DNA from: Kalmusia sp. IMI 367209
Lineage: Eukaryota; Ascomycota; Dothideomycetes; Pleosporales; Didymosphaeriaceae
Direction: 5' to 3'
Assembly: GCA_027946365.1 (NCBI GenBank)
Contig: JAPEUQ010000002.1
Span: 124,001-188,000 of the forward strand
DNA length: 64,000 bases
In this document: piece after piece, positions 1 through 9,129 of the stretch
Layout of the letters: every line of letters begins with the position of its first letter
Numbering within the stretch: position 1 is the first letter of the stretch
Position numbers and translations under genes: made by a program
Notes under the pieces: generated by a model
Told to the model about the DNA's origin: nothing
What the model saw: only the letters and a program-made list of their open reading frames with translations
Databases searched by the model: none

Positions 1-602
1 GAATCGAGAAGCAAGTTACTGCGGCTGGGGTCTGCGTCGTGCACTACAAGCTCAGTGAAGAGGAATATGAGAGGTTCAAAGATATGCCGGTCATTGTATA
101 CGGGGATCGAGGGGAAGTCCTACCGCCTCCGAATAGTAACCGTCTACTGAAATTCACCAATGCGCGCTCCTTCTCAAATACAACCAGAACCCCTTCCGGG
201 CGTCGCATCTCGATCCCTCCGCACGCCCCTCAGACCACAGTCCCAGCGCGTCTCCAATCCGAAACGCTGGATTCCATCGTCTCCAAGACGATGCCGAGTT
301 TTGCGGCTCGAAAGCCGGATTCCTGGCGTCTGTGCTGGGATGCCATCACGCCGACACAGGATCAGCTTATTACGCCGCATCCGCATCCCAGGTTAGGGAA
401 TGTGTATCTGGCTGTTGGGGGAAGCTTTCATAGTTGGAAATTTTTGCCGAATATTGGGGCATATGTAGTCAATGCGTTGAACGGGGTGAGTAATGGGGCA
501 GAGAAAGATCGACGGTGGGCTTGGAAGAAGGGGCATGTGGAAGGGCGAGGCGCACATGAGAAGGTTGTGCCAAGTAGGGGTTTAAGTGAGCTCGAGGATT
601 AA
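1..602 (+). CDS. FAD-dependent amine/amino-acid oxidase (DAO family), 3' end only
   Basis: The reading frame is open from the first bases of the window, so the gene starts to the left; the GTG at 39 is not a credible start. The visible C-terminal ~200 residues carry RLCWDAITPTQD, then NVYLAVGGSFHSWKFLP, the C-terminal FAD-contacting block of the sarcosine/pipecolate/fructosyl-amine oxidase group of DAO enzymes. These flavoenzymes oxidise secondary amines with O2, giving H2O2. The N-terminal Rossmann GxGxxG motif must lie outside the window. The tail AHEKVVPSRGL is a conserved end of this fungal subgroup. Substrate cannot be decided from this part. No C-terminal SKL-type peroxisomal signal is present (it ends SELED). 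Confidence 0.85.
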   Translation, partial: IEKQVTAAGVCVVHYKLSEEEYERFKDMPVIVYGDRGEVLPPPNSNRLLKFTNARSFSNTTRTPSGRRISIPPHAPQTTVPARLQSETLDSIVSKTMPSFAARKPDSWRLCWDAITPTQDQLITPHPHPRLGNVYLAVGGSFHSWKFLPNIGAYVVNALNGVSNGAEKDRRWAWKKGHVEGRGAHEKVVPSRGLSELED

Positions 603-913
603 CGGACTGTATTTTTGCTATCTAAAGATAGAATGACGTCACGGTATTTATTTCTGGTAGCCTCTTTTCCTGGTAATCCCTACATATCGATGAAGTTTGG
701 GTGTCATAGGCAGATTTGTTATAGACCCATGTTCGAAAGCGCAATTGGCATCGCCTACATTACGCATCTAGCGTAGCGCACCACACGCTTATACGCGCAC
801 TCACATGACGCTATACTTTGTAGTGCGGGGCCCTCCAAACTATCCAGTCGGCTCCACAACAAAATCTCACATCTCAATAATACCCCTGACTCAATCACCG
901 ACAACCCATCAAA
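603..913. other. Intergenic, TENA-gene 5' region
   Basis: Short spacer between two genes in the same direction. It should hold the 3' end of the oxidase transcript and the promoter of the TENA gene. No repeat or RNA gene seen. Confidence 0.5.
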
Positions 914-1705
914 ATGGCATCCTCGACGCTGACATCACATCTCCTTTCCGTGCACAAAGACCAATTCACCCGCGCCACGCAATCGGCTTTCCTAGCGCAA
1001 GCCGCTTCAGGCACACTTTCCAAGCCCCTCATATCCCACTGGCTCGCAAACGACCGTCTTTACATGCAAGGCTATATCCGGCTGACCGGGCACCTTCTGC
1101 GCATCTTGAAGCTCCCTGAGCAACCGACGCCTAGTACTGCCGCAGGATCCGTGGAAGTGAGACTGTTGGACTGGCTTGTAGATGCACTGGTTAACATTAG
1201 GAGGGAAGAAAGGTTTTTCATGGATGTAGCGGAACGATACGGTTTGGATGTCGATTTGACGGAAACCGGCAAGGTCATCGTCCAAGAAGAGAAGAAAATC
1301 GAGGGTCTAAAGAGGTTCGAGAAATTATTCGATAGCCTGACAACAGGTCAGACGTCAGAGTCCGTTCTCCCTTGGCTGGAGGGTACAGTGCTATTTTGGG
1401 CGACGGAAAAGGTGTATTTCGAGGCGTGGAGCTGGGCGAAAGGGCAGGTGGAGGGAGGGGTAGAAAGAGTGGTTGAACAGGATGCGGATGGTGGGGCGAT
1501 GAGGAAGGAATTCATTCCGAATTGGACGAATGATGAGTTTATCCAGTTTGTGGAAACTTTAGAGGGGATTTTGAATGAGGGTGTGAGGGAGGTAGTGGGG
1601 ACAGATGAAGGGCTGAAGGCGCGGGTTGAAAAGAGGGCGGAGGTGGTGTGGCGACAATTGTTGGATGCGGAAGAGGCTTTTTGGCCTAGAGTAGAGGGTG
1701 CTTAG
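914..1705 (+). CDS. TENA/THI-4 family protein (haem-oxygenase-like fold)
   Basis: Intact single-exon frame of 263 residues. The start lies just after a run of C/A-rich leader ending in CAAA ATG, a typical fungal context. The N-terminal half has the TENA/THI-4 pattern: LTSHLLSVHKDQFTRATQSAFL, then LISHWLANDRLYMQGYIRL, where WL.ND..Y..GY is the family signature. RREERFFMDVAERYGLD and the Trp-rich VYFEAWSWAKG follow. The family includes thiaminase II (thiamine salvage, aminopyrimidine hydrolysis) and many fungal homologues of unknown substrate. Here the protein is a stand-alone domain, not fused to ThiD as in yeast Thi20/21. I do not see the thiaminase active-site Cys clearly, so the activity is open. 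Cytosolic; no targeting signal seen. Confidence 0.85.
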   Translation: MASSTLTSHLLSVHKDQFTRATQSAFLAQAASGTLSKPLISHWLANDRLYMQGYIRLTGHLLRILKLPEQPTPSTAAGSVEVRLLDWLVDALVNIRREERFFMDVAERYGLDVDLTETGKVIVQEEKKIEGLKRFEKLFDSLTTGQTSESVLPWLEGTVLFWATEKVYFEAWSWAKGQVEGGVERVVEQDADGGAMRKEFIPNWTNDEFIQFVETLEGILNEGVREVVGTDEGLKARVEKRAEVVWRQLLDAEEAFWPRVEGA

Positions 1706-1894
1706 GCTTGAGAATTGTTATCAAACTTGAAAAATATAGTATAGAATGCATCTTTAAATCATTTATACTTACTTAACCCTAGCAATCATTCTAGATAGCG
1801 GCATTTTAGACTTGTTGAACTTCTTATCTTCACCCATACACATCTAAGAACATGGACAGTCTGCCAACAGTATCAGTCCACCCCAAGCTCCCCA

Positions 1895-3643
1895 CTATTG
1901 AAGATGTCGGGCTCCTGAAGTGCTGGTGTCTGGAATCTCCACAGTTTGCGCCCCCATGTCTGGCAATTCATATCTAGGTGAGCTAGCGTTGAAGTAAGCT
2001 TTTCCTTGGGATGGATAATAGTTTGGCGGGCCGTTTTGGTCGTATGGCACTGCTTGGCTGCGTGTCTCGAGTTCTTGAACTCTAGCCTTCTTCCTTGCTG
2101 CTCGATTTCGCCAGTAGAACGCAAGTACGCCCAGAAGGAGTGTAGCACCCAGTGCAGCACCGACACTAATACCAGCCTTTGCGGCTTTCGAGAGACCCTT
2201 TGATGGAGGATTATGCGGATTGTTGTTTGGCTTGTCCTGCTGTGTCTCATTTGTCCCGTAGTCTTGAATGATCGACCAATGCCCTGACCAGCTCTGATTG
2301 AAGTAGTCCGAACCCTTGTATCCTTCGATTAGGGTCTCTCCGTCCGATATATCTGTGTATTGATCGCCGAGCCCTACCCGTGCAGTACCTGGACCAGGCG
2401 CTTGAGCCAACCAACTTGTCTTTGCATTCCAGTTTCTGCCTAGGAACGCAGCCTGGAGAAACGCACGACCAAGGACCGGGCTATCTCCGTATGGTACGCA
2501 TGGAAAGTATTGTTTGGGAATATCGGTAATCGGTCGTTCGAGCGTCAAGTTCAAGAGTGCGAATGGCACTTTAATAATCACGTTGTCACTGCCTCCAGGA
2601 CCTGGCGGAAAGGTGAAGCTAAGGTATGCGGGAGAAGAAACGATTTTCGTAAATAGTGGATCGTCAACATTCCACAAATAATACTTGAGGCTTTGATCGT
2701 AAGTGACAGGGAGTATCTTGGCCAGGTCATCGCAGGTCTCGCCTGGAAGGGAGAGATACGGTGCAGTGGGATCTGGGTTCACCTTAGATTGGCCCGGCGA
2801 AAGTAACTTATCTTTCTTGTCAAAAGGGAAAGGTGATGCACCGGCCTCAACCCCGATTCCAATGTCCAACAGATCTACGGTGCTGGCGTTCTGAAAGGAT
2901 ACCACAGGTCCTATAACTCTTCCTTTGTTATAACCTCCGAATGCTAACGACCCGGGATAGTCGAAAGCTGCTGAACCAATGTGGAGCCCGTAAGAATATG
3001 ATGGAATGGCATTATCTTTATATAGTTGGCCGGGGAATAGCGCTGCAAATATTGCTGAGCCAACTGTGTCTCTAATCGTGAATGTTTGTTTCGTATCTTC
3101 GGCTCCGAGCGCTAGTATTCCAAGTGGCACCCCACCTACTTTTCCATTGGGATAGGTGATGCTACCTGTACTACAGCTCCCTAGGCTAGCGTTCCATACG
3201 GTTGTTGTACCGATGGTAAGTCCCAGAGCAACGATTCGTGAATCGTTCGCGTAGAAACCAGATGCCTTGTTCTCCCATGAAGGGCTGTAAAAGATGTGCT
3301 GGCGATCGAGCTGGTCCGGATCCGGATCCCAAGTACCACCAACACCACAAAGTGTATTAGGGTATTCTGTGCATGCGGACTTTTTGAAAGTTATAGAGGT
3401 CCACGAGCCACCTGGGTATGCCGAGATCTGAGTAACGTTCTGTGTCTCGATGAACTTGCTCTTGTCGTCCCCTCCAAGCGTAATCCTCACGGCTTGCCAG
3501 GGACCATCAGGACCGAATTTGTTAGTGTCCCAGGGGACAATGAACCTCTGCGCGGCAAAAGCAGGTCCAATTAATGCGAGAAAGTACAAAATGAGGAGTG
3601 CGATCGCTGCGATGGAATTCATATCATAATTCAAGTAAGACAT
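1895..3643 (-). CDS. Membrane-anchored aspartic-peptidase-like protein
   Basis: About 582 residues. The open frame continues upstream to 3751, but a signal peptide starts at the ATG at 3643 or 3622 (MNSIAAIALLILYFLALIGPAFA), so one of these is preferred. The ectodomain has a pepsin-like outline: PWQAVRITLGG near the start, many Asn-X-Ser/Thr sites, DIGIGVEAG, and VLGRAFLQAAFL, which resembles the end of an A1 domain. The two DTG/DSG catalytic motifs are not evident, so it may be a non-catalytic relative. Near residue 500 a single transmembrane segment (AGISVGAALGATLLLGVLAF) is followed by a basic stop-transfer and a ~60-residue tail rich in Tyr/Pro/Gln. This is a common architecture in filamentous ascomycetes with no assigned role. 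It is convergent with the TENA gene, whose stop is 190 bp away. Confidence 0.7.
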   Translation of the reverse strand: MSYLNYDMNSIAAIALLILYFLALIGPAFAAQRFIVPWDTNKFGPDGPWQAVRITLGGDDKSKFIETQNVTQISAYPGGSWTSITFKKSACTEYPNTLCGVGGTWDPDPDQLDRQHIFYSPSWENKASGFYANDSRIVALGLTIGTTTVWNASLGSCSTGSITYPNGKVGGVPLGILALGAEDTKQTFTIRDTVGSAIFAALFPGQLYKDNAIPSYSYGLHIGSAAFDYPGSLAFGGYNKGRVIGPVVSFQNASTVDLLDIGIGVEAGASPFPFDKKDKLLSPGQSKVNPDPTAPYLSLPGETCDDLAKILPVTYDQSLKYYLWNVDDPLFTKIVSSPAYLSFTFPPGPGGSDNVIIKVPFALLNLTLERPITDIPKQYFPCVPYGDSPVLGRAFLQAAFLGRNWNAKTSWLAQAPGPGTARVGLGDQYTDISDGETLIEGYKGSDYFNQSWSGHWSIIQDYGTNETQQDKPNNNPHNPPSKGLSKAAKAGISVGAALGATLLLGVLAFYWRNRAARKKARVQELETRSQAVPYDQNGPPNYYPSQGKAYFNASSPRYELPDMGAQTVEIPDTSTSGARHLQ

Positions 3644-4150
3644 TGACACAAACAGCAATGATTCATGAGAGTCTGGCCGGAAAGATGAGGCAGTGGGGGA
3701 ACGGGTGGCCTGCTTAATGACCAGGCGACCAGGCGAAAATTGTTGTAACAAGGCACAGCATGCTTATCGTAACCTGTACGACACCAGATTAATGTAAAGA
3801 CTTTACTTTTAGGAAGGTACCACGTGTATTTGCGTAAGCTATACCTTTTTGTGTTCATTCAGGTACCACAAAATCAGCGGCACAACGTTGATGTTGTTGG
3901 CTCGGTATAGTTATTGGGTAAACTGTGTTTGTATGTGCCGCAACCATGGAATGGTGTTCCGAGTGGCGGTCTCAGCTTTCTTGATCCGACCTTTCGGGTC
4001 AGTCTCTCTAGCTGTGCCACGATGATTGACGAAATCGTCTTCCCGGCCCCGCGGCCTCGCCTAGTATCTTTTCTCTGACGTTCTAAATCTCCTGTGTTCA
4101 AACTACCGAAGTGTCTCTTACAGTCATCGAATGAACTTGCGGGTGTAACA
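3644..4150. other. Divergent promoter region
   Basis: About 0.5 kb between the two outward-facing genes, expected to carry both promoters. No coding, repeat or RNA signal recognised. Confidence 0.4.
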
Positions 4151-5469
4151 ATGGAGCGATGGATACAATTACATCGATATGACTCTCTGCACAACTCAGA
4201 AGAGGCAGAGGTGGCCGATTCCTTGCAAGTACGTCTTAGAGGATGGCTCGCTCTTCGAAAGGTCCGTAACACCCTCTTTGCCGGAGCATTGATCCTCTTG
4301 TCAATTGTGTCAATTCACTATATCGACCTTACCGCCATATCGCGCGCTGTCCGCCCAGTCACTCACCAACCAACAAGCGAAACATCACCGAATATAAACG
4401 ACCAAGTGGACTGGAGGAACTTTGCCTACGTTCAATACGTCACAAACGAGAACTATCTATGTAATGCACTAATGATACTCGAGGCCCTTCATGGTTCCGG
4501 CTCTAAGGCGGATAGGATGATGATGTATCCAGACAATTGGCATGTTACCCTCAACGTAGAGAACGAGAGTAATATGGCAAGCAAGCTTCTCGGACAGGCG
4601 AGAGATTTATATCAAACAAAGTTGGTACCTATCAAAGTACAGACGTCTGCAAAAGGAGATACGACCTGGAAGGACAGCTTCACTAAACTGTTGGCCTTCA
4701 ACCAAACGCAGTACAAGCGGCTGATATCCCTTGACTCGGACGCAACTGTAAGAAAAGTGAGCATCCACCCGTAGTCGGACGCCTTTTTCTGCAAGTCGAG
4801 TATCAGTACTAAATTCTAATTGACAGCACATGGATGAACTTTTCTTGACCCCTTCATCGCCGGTAGCGATGCCCCGAGCCTATTGGCTGGATCAACCATT
4901 TCTATCGAGCCAGTTAATCCTCCTCGAGCCTTCCACATTCGAATGGCGACGTATCCAAAACTTCATAGACAAGAAAGACTCTGGCTTTGATATGGACATA
5001 CTGAATACAATCTACAAAGACTCGTGTGTGGTGCTGCCACATAGGCGCTACAACCTAATTAGCGGAGAGTTCAGGGGCGGCAGAGAGAGCCACACGAAAT
5101 ATTTAGGATCAGACGAAGAATGGGACGGCACTAAGATGCTTGAAGAGGCTAAGTTTGTCCACTTTTCAGACTGGCCTGTGCCAAAACCTTGGGTCAAAGC
5201 ATCCGACTCAGTCATGGCTGCGCATCAACCCCAATGCAAGGAAGGAAAGGAAGGCAGAGAAAGCGACTGCAATGATCGGGATATTTGGCTGAACTTGTAT
5301 AAAGACTTTTCAGAACGTCGTCAGGTAAGCTTGGGTCACGTCAGTTGCCGGTCAAATGTTAACAATTCTCCAGCGCATTTGCGGTCGAGCCTACGACAAA
5401 CGCGACATTACACAGCGAGAGTCTTCTCATTTGATTGAGCCGCCAAAGTACGAGCCAATCTTCAACTAG
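4151..5469 (+). CDS. Glycosyltransferase family 8, Golgi type II membrane protein (Gnt1-like)
   Basis: Three exons: 4151-4756, 4827-5324, 5374-5469 (399 residues). Intron 1 uses GTGAGC and a TAG-CACAG-type end; intron 2 uses GTAAGC...CCAG. An alternative donor at 4748 would drop VRK, but the chosen one restores the family order DSDATV..HMDELF. An ATG at 4094 in frame could add 19 residues. A short basic N-terminus is followed by one membrane segment (TLFAGALILLSIVSIHYI), then the catalytic domain beginning YVQYVTNENYLCNALMILE. The DSD (LDSDATV) is the GT8 DXD metal/nucleotide-sugar motif, and VHFSDWPVPKPW is a conserved C-terminal block. Homologues are annotated as GlcNAc transferase Gnt1-like; donor and acceptor are inferred only from similarity. 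Confidence 0.85.
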
Positions 5470-6814
5470 GCCCCCCCAATCTGCGCTGAACTATTACTCG
5501 ATATCATTTGTCAAGAGAGATGATACACTGTACGGGGAGAGAAACATGGCTGAGAAACAATAGATTCAGTATTGAATATAGCATCATTGGTTCGCTCGAG
5601 GTTATTGAGGAGAAGTGAACAATTTGCTCACATACTAGAGCTGAAGCTCGTGCTCTCAGCCTGCCCAAGTAGAGTATGGAAGGGAATGTGAATAACAAAA
5701 CTTGATATTCGTTCTCTCAGGAGCAGGTGAACTGAAGAGAAAGTGTAGATTAGTCTTTAAGAGAATATGCACAAAATGAAGTCACGAGTATACTATATCT
5801 GTAGGGTAGATAGAGGTGTACTACGACATGTCAGGCTAGGATCCTTTCCTCTTAGCTACCCAAGACTCTCTTGTTCCTTAGGAATACTAGCAAACCCAAA
5901 TCATTATGATACCAAAAAAGGTGTTCTGGTGTAAGCGTATAGTTATGTAGGTGATATGGTACTTTATGCCCTTGAAATTGTCACCACCTTCCTCAGTGTA
6001 AGTAGTAAAGTAGTGGCTCTACATTTCCATCTGGTACAGTACAATGAATGTTTCTAAGGCCTGTTTCCTATTTACTGAGTAAGAGCAAAACTACCATTCC
6101 TTACTATTCGATGATGGAATAGTCGTAGCAACACGCACAAAAAGCGCTGATAGCATATAACCTATTTTTATACAAGATCTGTATACTAATACGTCCATAG
6201 CTATGGAAATCATAACTAGCAGATAGACAGATAATTCTTTTAGGGGGCAGGCGAGGAAGAGCGTCACCATATTCGCATTACACTGGGACTTTATACAAGA
6301 ATGCAGAGAGGTGGAATCAAACATGTTCTTATGAGGCCGGTACGTACAAGCTGTATCAAGATGTCTTTATGAATCATGCGACATGGCGAAGGCTTTGAAA
6401 TACTAGGTGTATGTACCGTGAAGGGAGTAGTCTACCCGACATCCTAAGTAGCGGCGCTAGCGCTCGTCGGGAATTTGGTGCCTTTCCTACTTTCTGTTTG
6501 GCTTCAAGATACTGCCTTGTCTGATACCTGTATGACCAATGCCCAAACCTTTTCAAAGACTGACTTAACATCTCTTCGCTACAAGAGTATATATCGCGAT
6601 TGAAGCGCAAGAGTAATGCCTGCTCGTTCGTTGCACGCGTCATCGACAGCAAGTTCAAATGACGCAATGAAACCATCGATCTCTCATACCCCTTTTAAAA
6701 TGCAGGTAACGCAGAGAGCTCGCAGCCCAAAAAAAGGTCTACGCATTCCTCGGGCTGGCCCGCCCGGGTTACAATGTACCAATCAATTACCAAAAGTCTC
6801 ACACAATTCACGCC
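5470..6814. other. Gene-free stretch
   Basis: About 1.3 kb with many stops in all frames and somewhat AT-rich. I see no domain, RNA or tandem repeat. It may be the decayed upstream part of the HET remnant that follows. Confidence 0.4.
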
Positions 6815-7270
6815 GTGCTCACAAGTCCTGCACGATCTGTACTAGCCGACGAACAATCAGGGGTCAACACCTTGCTTGAAACTGACACCACTGCACCCAG
6901 TCGTTGGCTTACACCGAGCGACGACCAAATCCCATCCTGGGTCCTGAATTGGACTATCCTGAAAGATCCACGTTACTGTGAGTCTACTCAAGCATTCAAA
7001 TTGCATTTCGCAATTAGAACCGCATTCTAGTTCTGCTAGGTATAATGAATATAAAGCTGGCCTCTGTTCTCAAAGATAACGCGTACGAATTGTGGCAGAT
7101 TTTTGGTACTACCACTGGGAACACCTCGGTCACGATGAAAATCATTGCGCAGAAGGGCGATGAGCTGTGGGTTTTTGATGGCGCGAAGTGGCCTTTTTTC
7201 ATGAGACAGGAATTTGTAGGACGATGGTGCTCTTTGCCAATGCCATTTTGTATGAAGGCCACCATATTCT
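6815..7270 (+). pseudogene. Probable remnant of a HET-domain gene
   Basis: Two short open stretches in different frames resemble the C-terminal half of fungal HET (heterokaryon incompatibility) proteins. The first (6815-7030) contains QIPSWVLNWTILKDPRY, matching the usual 'LPSWVPDW' block that follows the HET domain; the intact HET protein at 23.3-25.3 kb has LPSWVPDWSVIERP at that point. The second (7045-7270) has GDELWVFDGAKWPFFMR, resembling the C-terminal 'GD.v.vl.g..vPF.lR' block. No HET domain core is found upstream and there is no common frame, so I read it as a fragment. The similarity is short and could be partly chance. Confidence 0.4.
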
Positions 7271-7365
7271 TTGTTTTATTCTTTTATCTAATGACGAGAA
7301 TCTACTTAGGCCATCGTAGCAGACCATGCCGACGACCACTTCGGACCGCGCAATCCAAGAATAAT

Positions 7366-7731
7366 TTAGCTCAAATATAAACAATCAGGGTTAACCGTTT
7401 CAACTTCAGGGTCGCTAGGATAGGGGTATCCTAAAAACACGTCATTGTCCGGGTTTTTCATAACTTTGACCAGAGCGTTTGCTGAAACAGTAGTTGAGGC
7501 AGAACTCGGAAACATAGTTGGAACAACAGGCAGAACGGAAGTCGGAGCAAAAGTCAGACTAAATGTGGTATCAAAGCTTGATGTCACGGATGTACCGTAT
7601 GACGCTTCCGAGAAACTTGGAGGCTTTCGTGATATGATACCTTCAAAGTCAGAATGTGAGGAAGGCAGGGCAGGACTAATTTCGACGGAAGGCATTCCGG
7701 AGTGGAGAGCGTTTGAACGACGAGGGTCCAC
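7366..7731 (-). CDS. Small hypothetical Ser/Pro/Thr-rich open frame
   Basis: A 121-residue frame, low-complexity and rich in Ser, Thr, Pro and Val, with no domain I recognise. It lies 33 bp downstream of the stop of the larger unknown gene on the same strand, so it may be 3' UTR of that gene or a lost terminal exon. I find no convincing donor/acceptor pair joining them. Weak call. Confidence 0.2.
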   Translation of the reverse strand: MDPRRSNALHSGMPSVEISPALPSSHSDFEGIISRKPPSFSEASYGTSVTSSFDTTFSLTFAPTSVLPVVPTMFPSSASTTVSANALVKVMKNPDNDVFLGYPYPSDPEVETVNPDCLYLS

Positions 7732-7764
7732 GTTGTGCGTCGCGGTTGTAGAGCCTTGAGGAGC

Positions 7765-8700
7765 TTAATTACTCATCAGCTTTTTGTCATCCTGCAGAAC
7801 GACTACACGCTTACCCGACACCTCGAGGTTCCCACTCTGAGCCATGGCCCAGTTCATCGTGCCAGGGCTAGCATCTTGTCCGTAAAAATCACGGACGGTC
7901 AGTGTCTTCCCCAAGTCACCGAGTCTGGCAAAAACCGTCTTACCAAGGTAGACTTCAACTCCACGGATCGGGCTCTCGCCCTCCCAAAGAAACATCGTAA
8001 GTTGCATCTCGGGAATACCAAGTGTGAATGCTTTGAGCCAAACTTGGACGTAATGCTGAGGGCCGCAGACTGGACCGACCGGCGTGGAATACCATTGGCG
8101 TCGTTGCGTTGGGGTGGTGTTCCGGATACGCACTTCTTCATCATCTTCGGCCAACTTTCTGGCAACGCTCGCAAGCATGAACGAGTAATCAGCTTGCCTA
8201 TTAAAGATCGCACTGACCGCTTCATATCTTAGTCCAGGCTTCACACTGACTGGGTAGAATGAAGATGCGTTGGTAACCGTCATTGCCGCTCCTTGTGGTC
8301 TAAGGCCCCTTATCTGCGAGACGTAGGAAGGATCAAGAGGAAATCCGGTTGGGAAATCTTGACTCGGCAAGGAAGTTGAACTACTGTCGTTTCCAGGTGA
8401 TCGTAATCTACCGGTTCCGGGACTATCCCCAGATGGATTCTCAACAACATTTTCATGTACGGTGCCAGAAGAAGTGAAACCCGTATTGTCGATGGCCATA
8501 TTGATACTCGGACAAACAGACGGGCCCTTAGAGACAATTTGCCCAATCGAATTGAATCCATCGCCATCATTATTTTGTTGCACAATACTCTGCTCCTGTG
8601 CCTCGACCGTAATGCTTTGTGAAGGGTCTCTGGGAATCAACGTTCTAAAGACGCGATTTACCTTTCGAGGGATTTTGGGGTTGATACGGCGGTTGGGCAT
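7765..8700 (-). CDS. Hypothetical protein, unknown family
   Basis: Single-exon frame of 311 residues that I do not recognise. The N-terminal ~25 residues are strongly basic (MPNRRINPKIPRKVNRVFR). Residues ~30-130 are Ser/Gly/Asn-rich and probably disordered. The C-terminal ~170 residues look folded, mixing hydrophobic and charged blocks such as YSFMLASVARKLAEDDEEV, HYVQVWLKAFTLGIPEMQL, FLWEGESPIRGVEVYLG and LGDLGKTLTVRDFYGQD. No signal peptide or membrane segment. It is transcribed away from the NACHT gene at 9130 with a 429-bp shared upstream region, which hints at co-regulation but does not prove it. Cytosolic or nuclear by composition. Confidence 0.55.
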   Translation of the reverse strand: MPNRRINPKIPRKVNRVFRTLIPRDPSQSITVEAQEQSIVQQNNDGDGFNSIGQIVSKGPSVCPSINMAIDNTGFTSSGTVHENVVENPSGDSPGTGRLRSPGNDSSSTSLPSQDFPTGFPLDPSYVSQIRGLRPQGAAMTVTNASSFYPVSVKPGLRYEAVSAIFNRQADYSFMLASVARKLAEDDEEVRIRNTTPTQRRQWYSTPVGPVCGPQHYVQVWLKAFTLGIPEMQLTMFLWEGESPIRGVEVYLGKTVFARLGDLGKTLTVRDFYGQDASPGTMNWAMAQSGNLEVSGKRVVVLQDDKKLMSN

Positions 8701-9129
8701 GGTCGAAATCTTGGTGGGACCTTATCTACTCCGTAAAAAGTTGTCTTTTGATTTTGAGGAGACTATTAATCGAGTAGAATGTCGTGGCTTTCGTAACTAG
8801 CGTTGAATCTCAAGATCTACCTTAGTGAAAGGGGCAATGGAAAATTCTCAAAAGACCTCGTCGCCTCACAGTCGAGAATGGAGACTGCTTGAGACAACGA
8901 AAGAAATGAAAGTGTAACGTATTGAGCTGGCTAGTCGATATGTGTGGATGGGTGAATCACTACCACTCATTGTGCAGGGGGGGCCTGTGGCCAAGGTTTC
9001 GTTTACACAGGAGGTTTTCCAGCCTATCGCTTAATCAAAGTCAATGAACGCATCCTTTTAGACTTAAGGAACCCAGCCTTCTAACAATTCTGCAAGTCTA
9101 CCTTCTTTACTATCTCGTCACTACTACAA
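8701..9129. other. Divergent promoter region between unknown gene and NACHT gene
   Basis: 429 bp between two outward-facing starts. It contains a G-run at about 8980-8987 and short T-rich stretches; no clear operator or repeat. Confidence 0.35.
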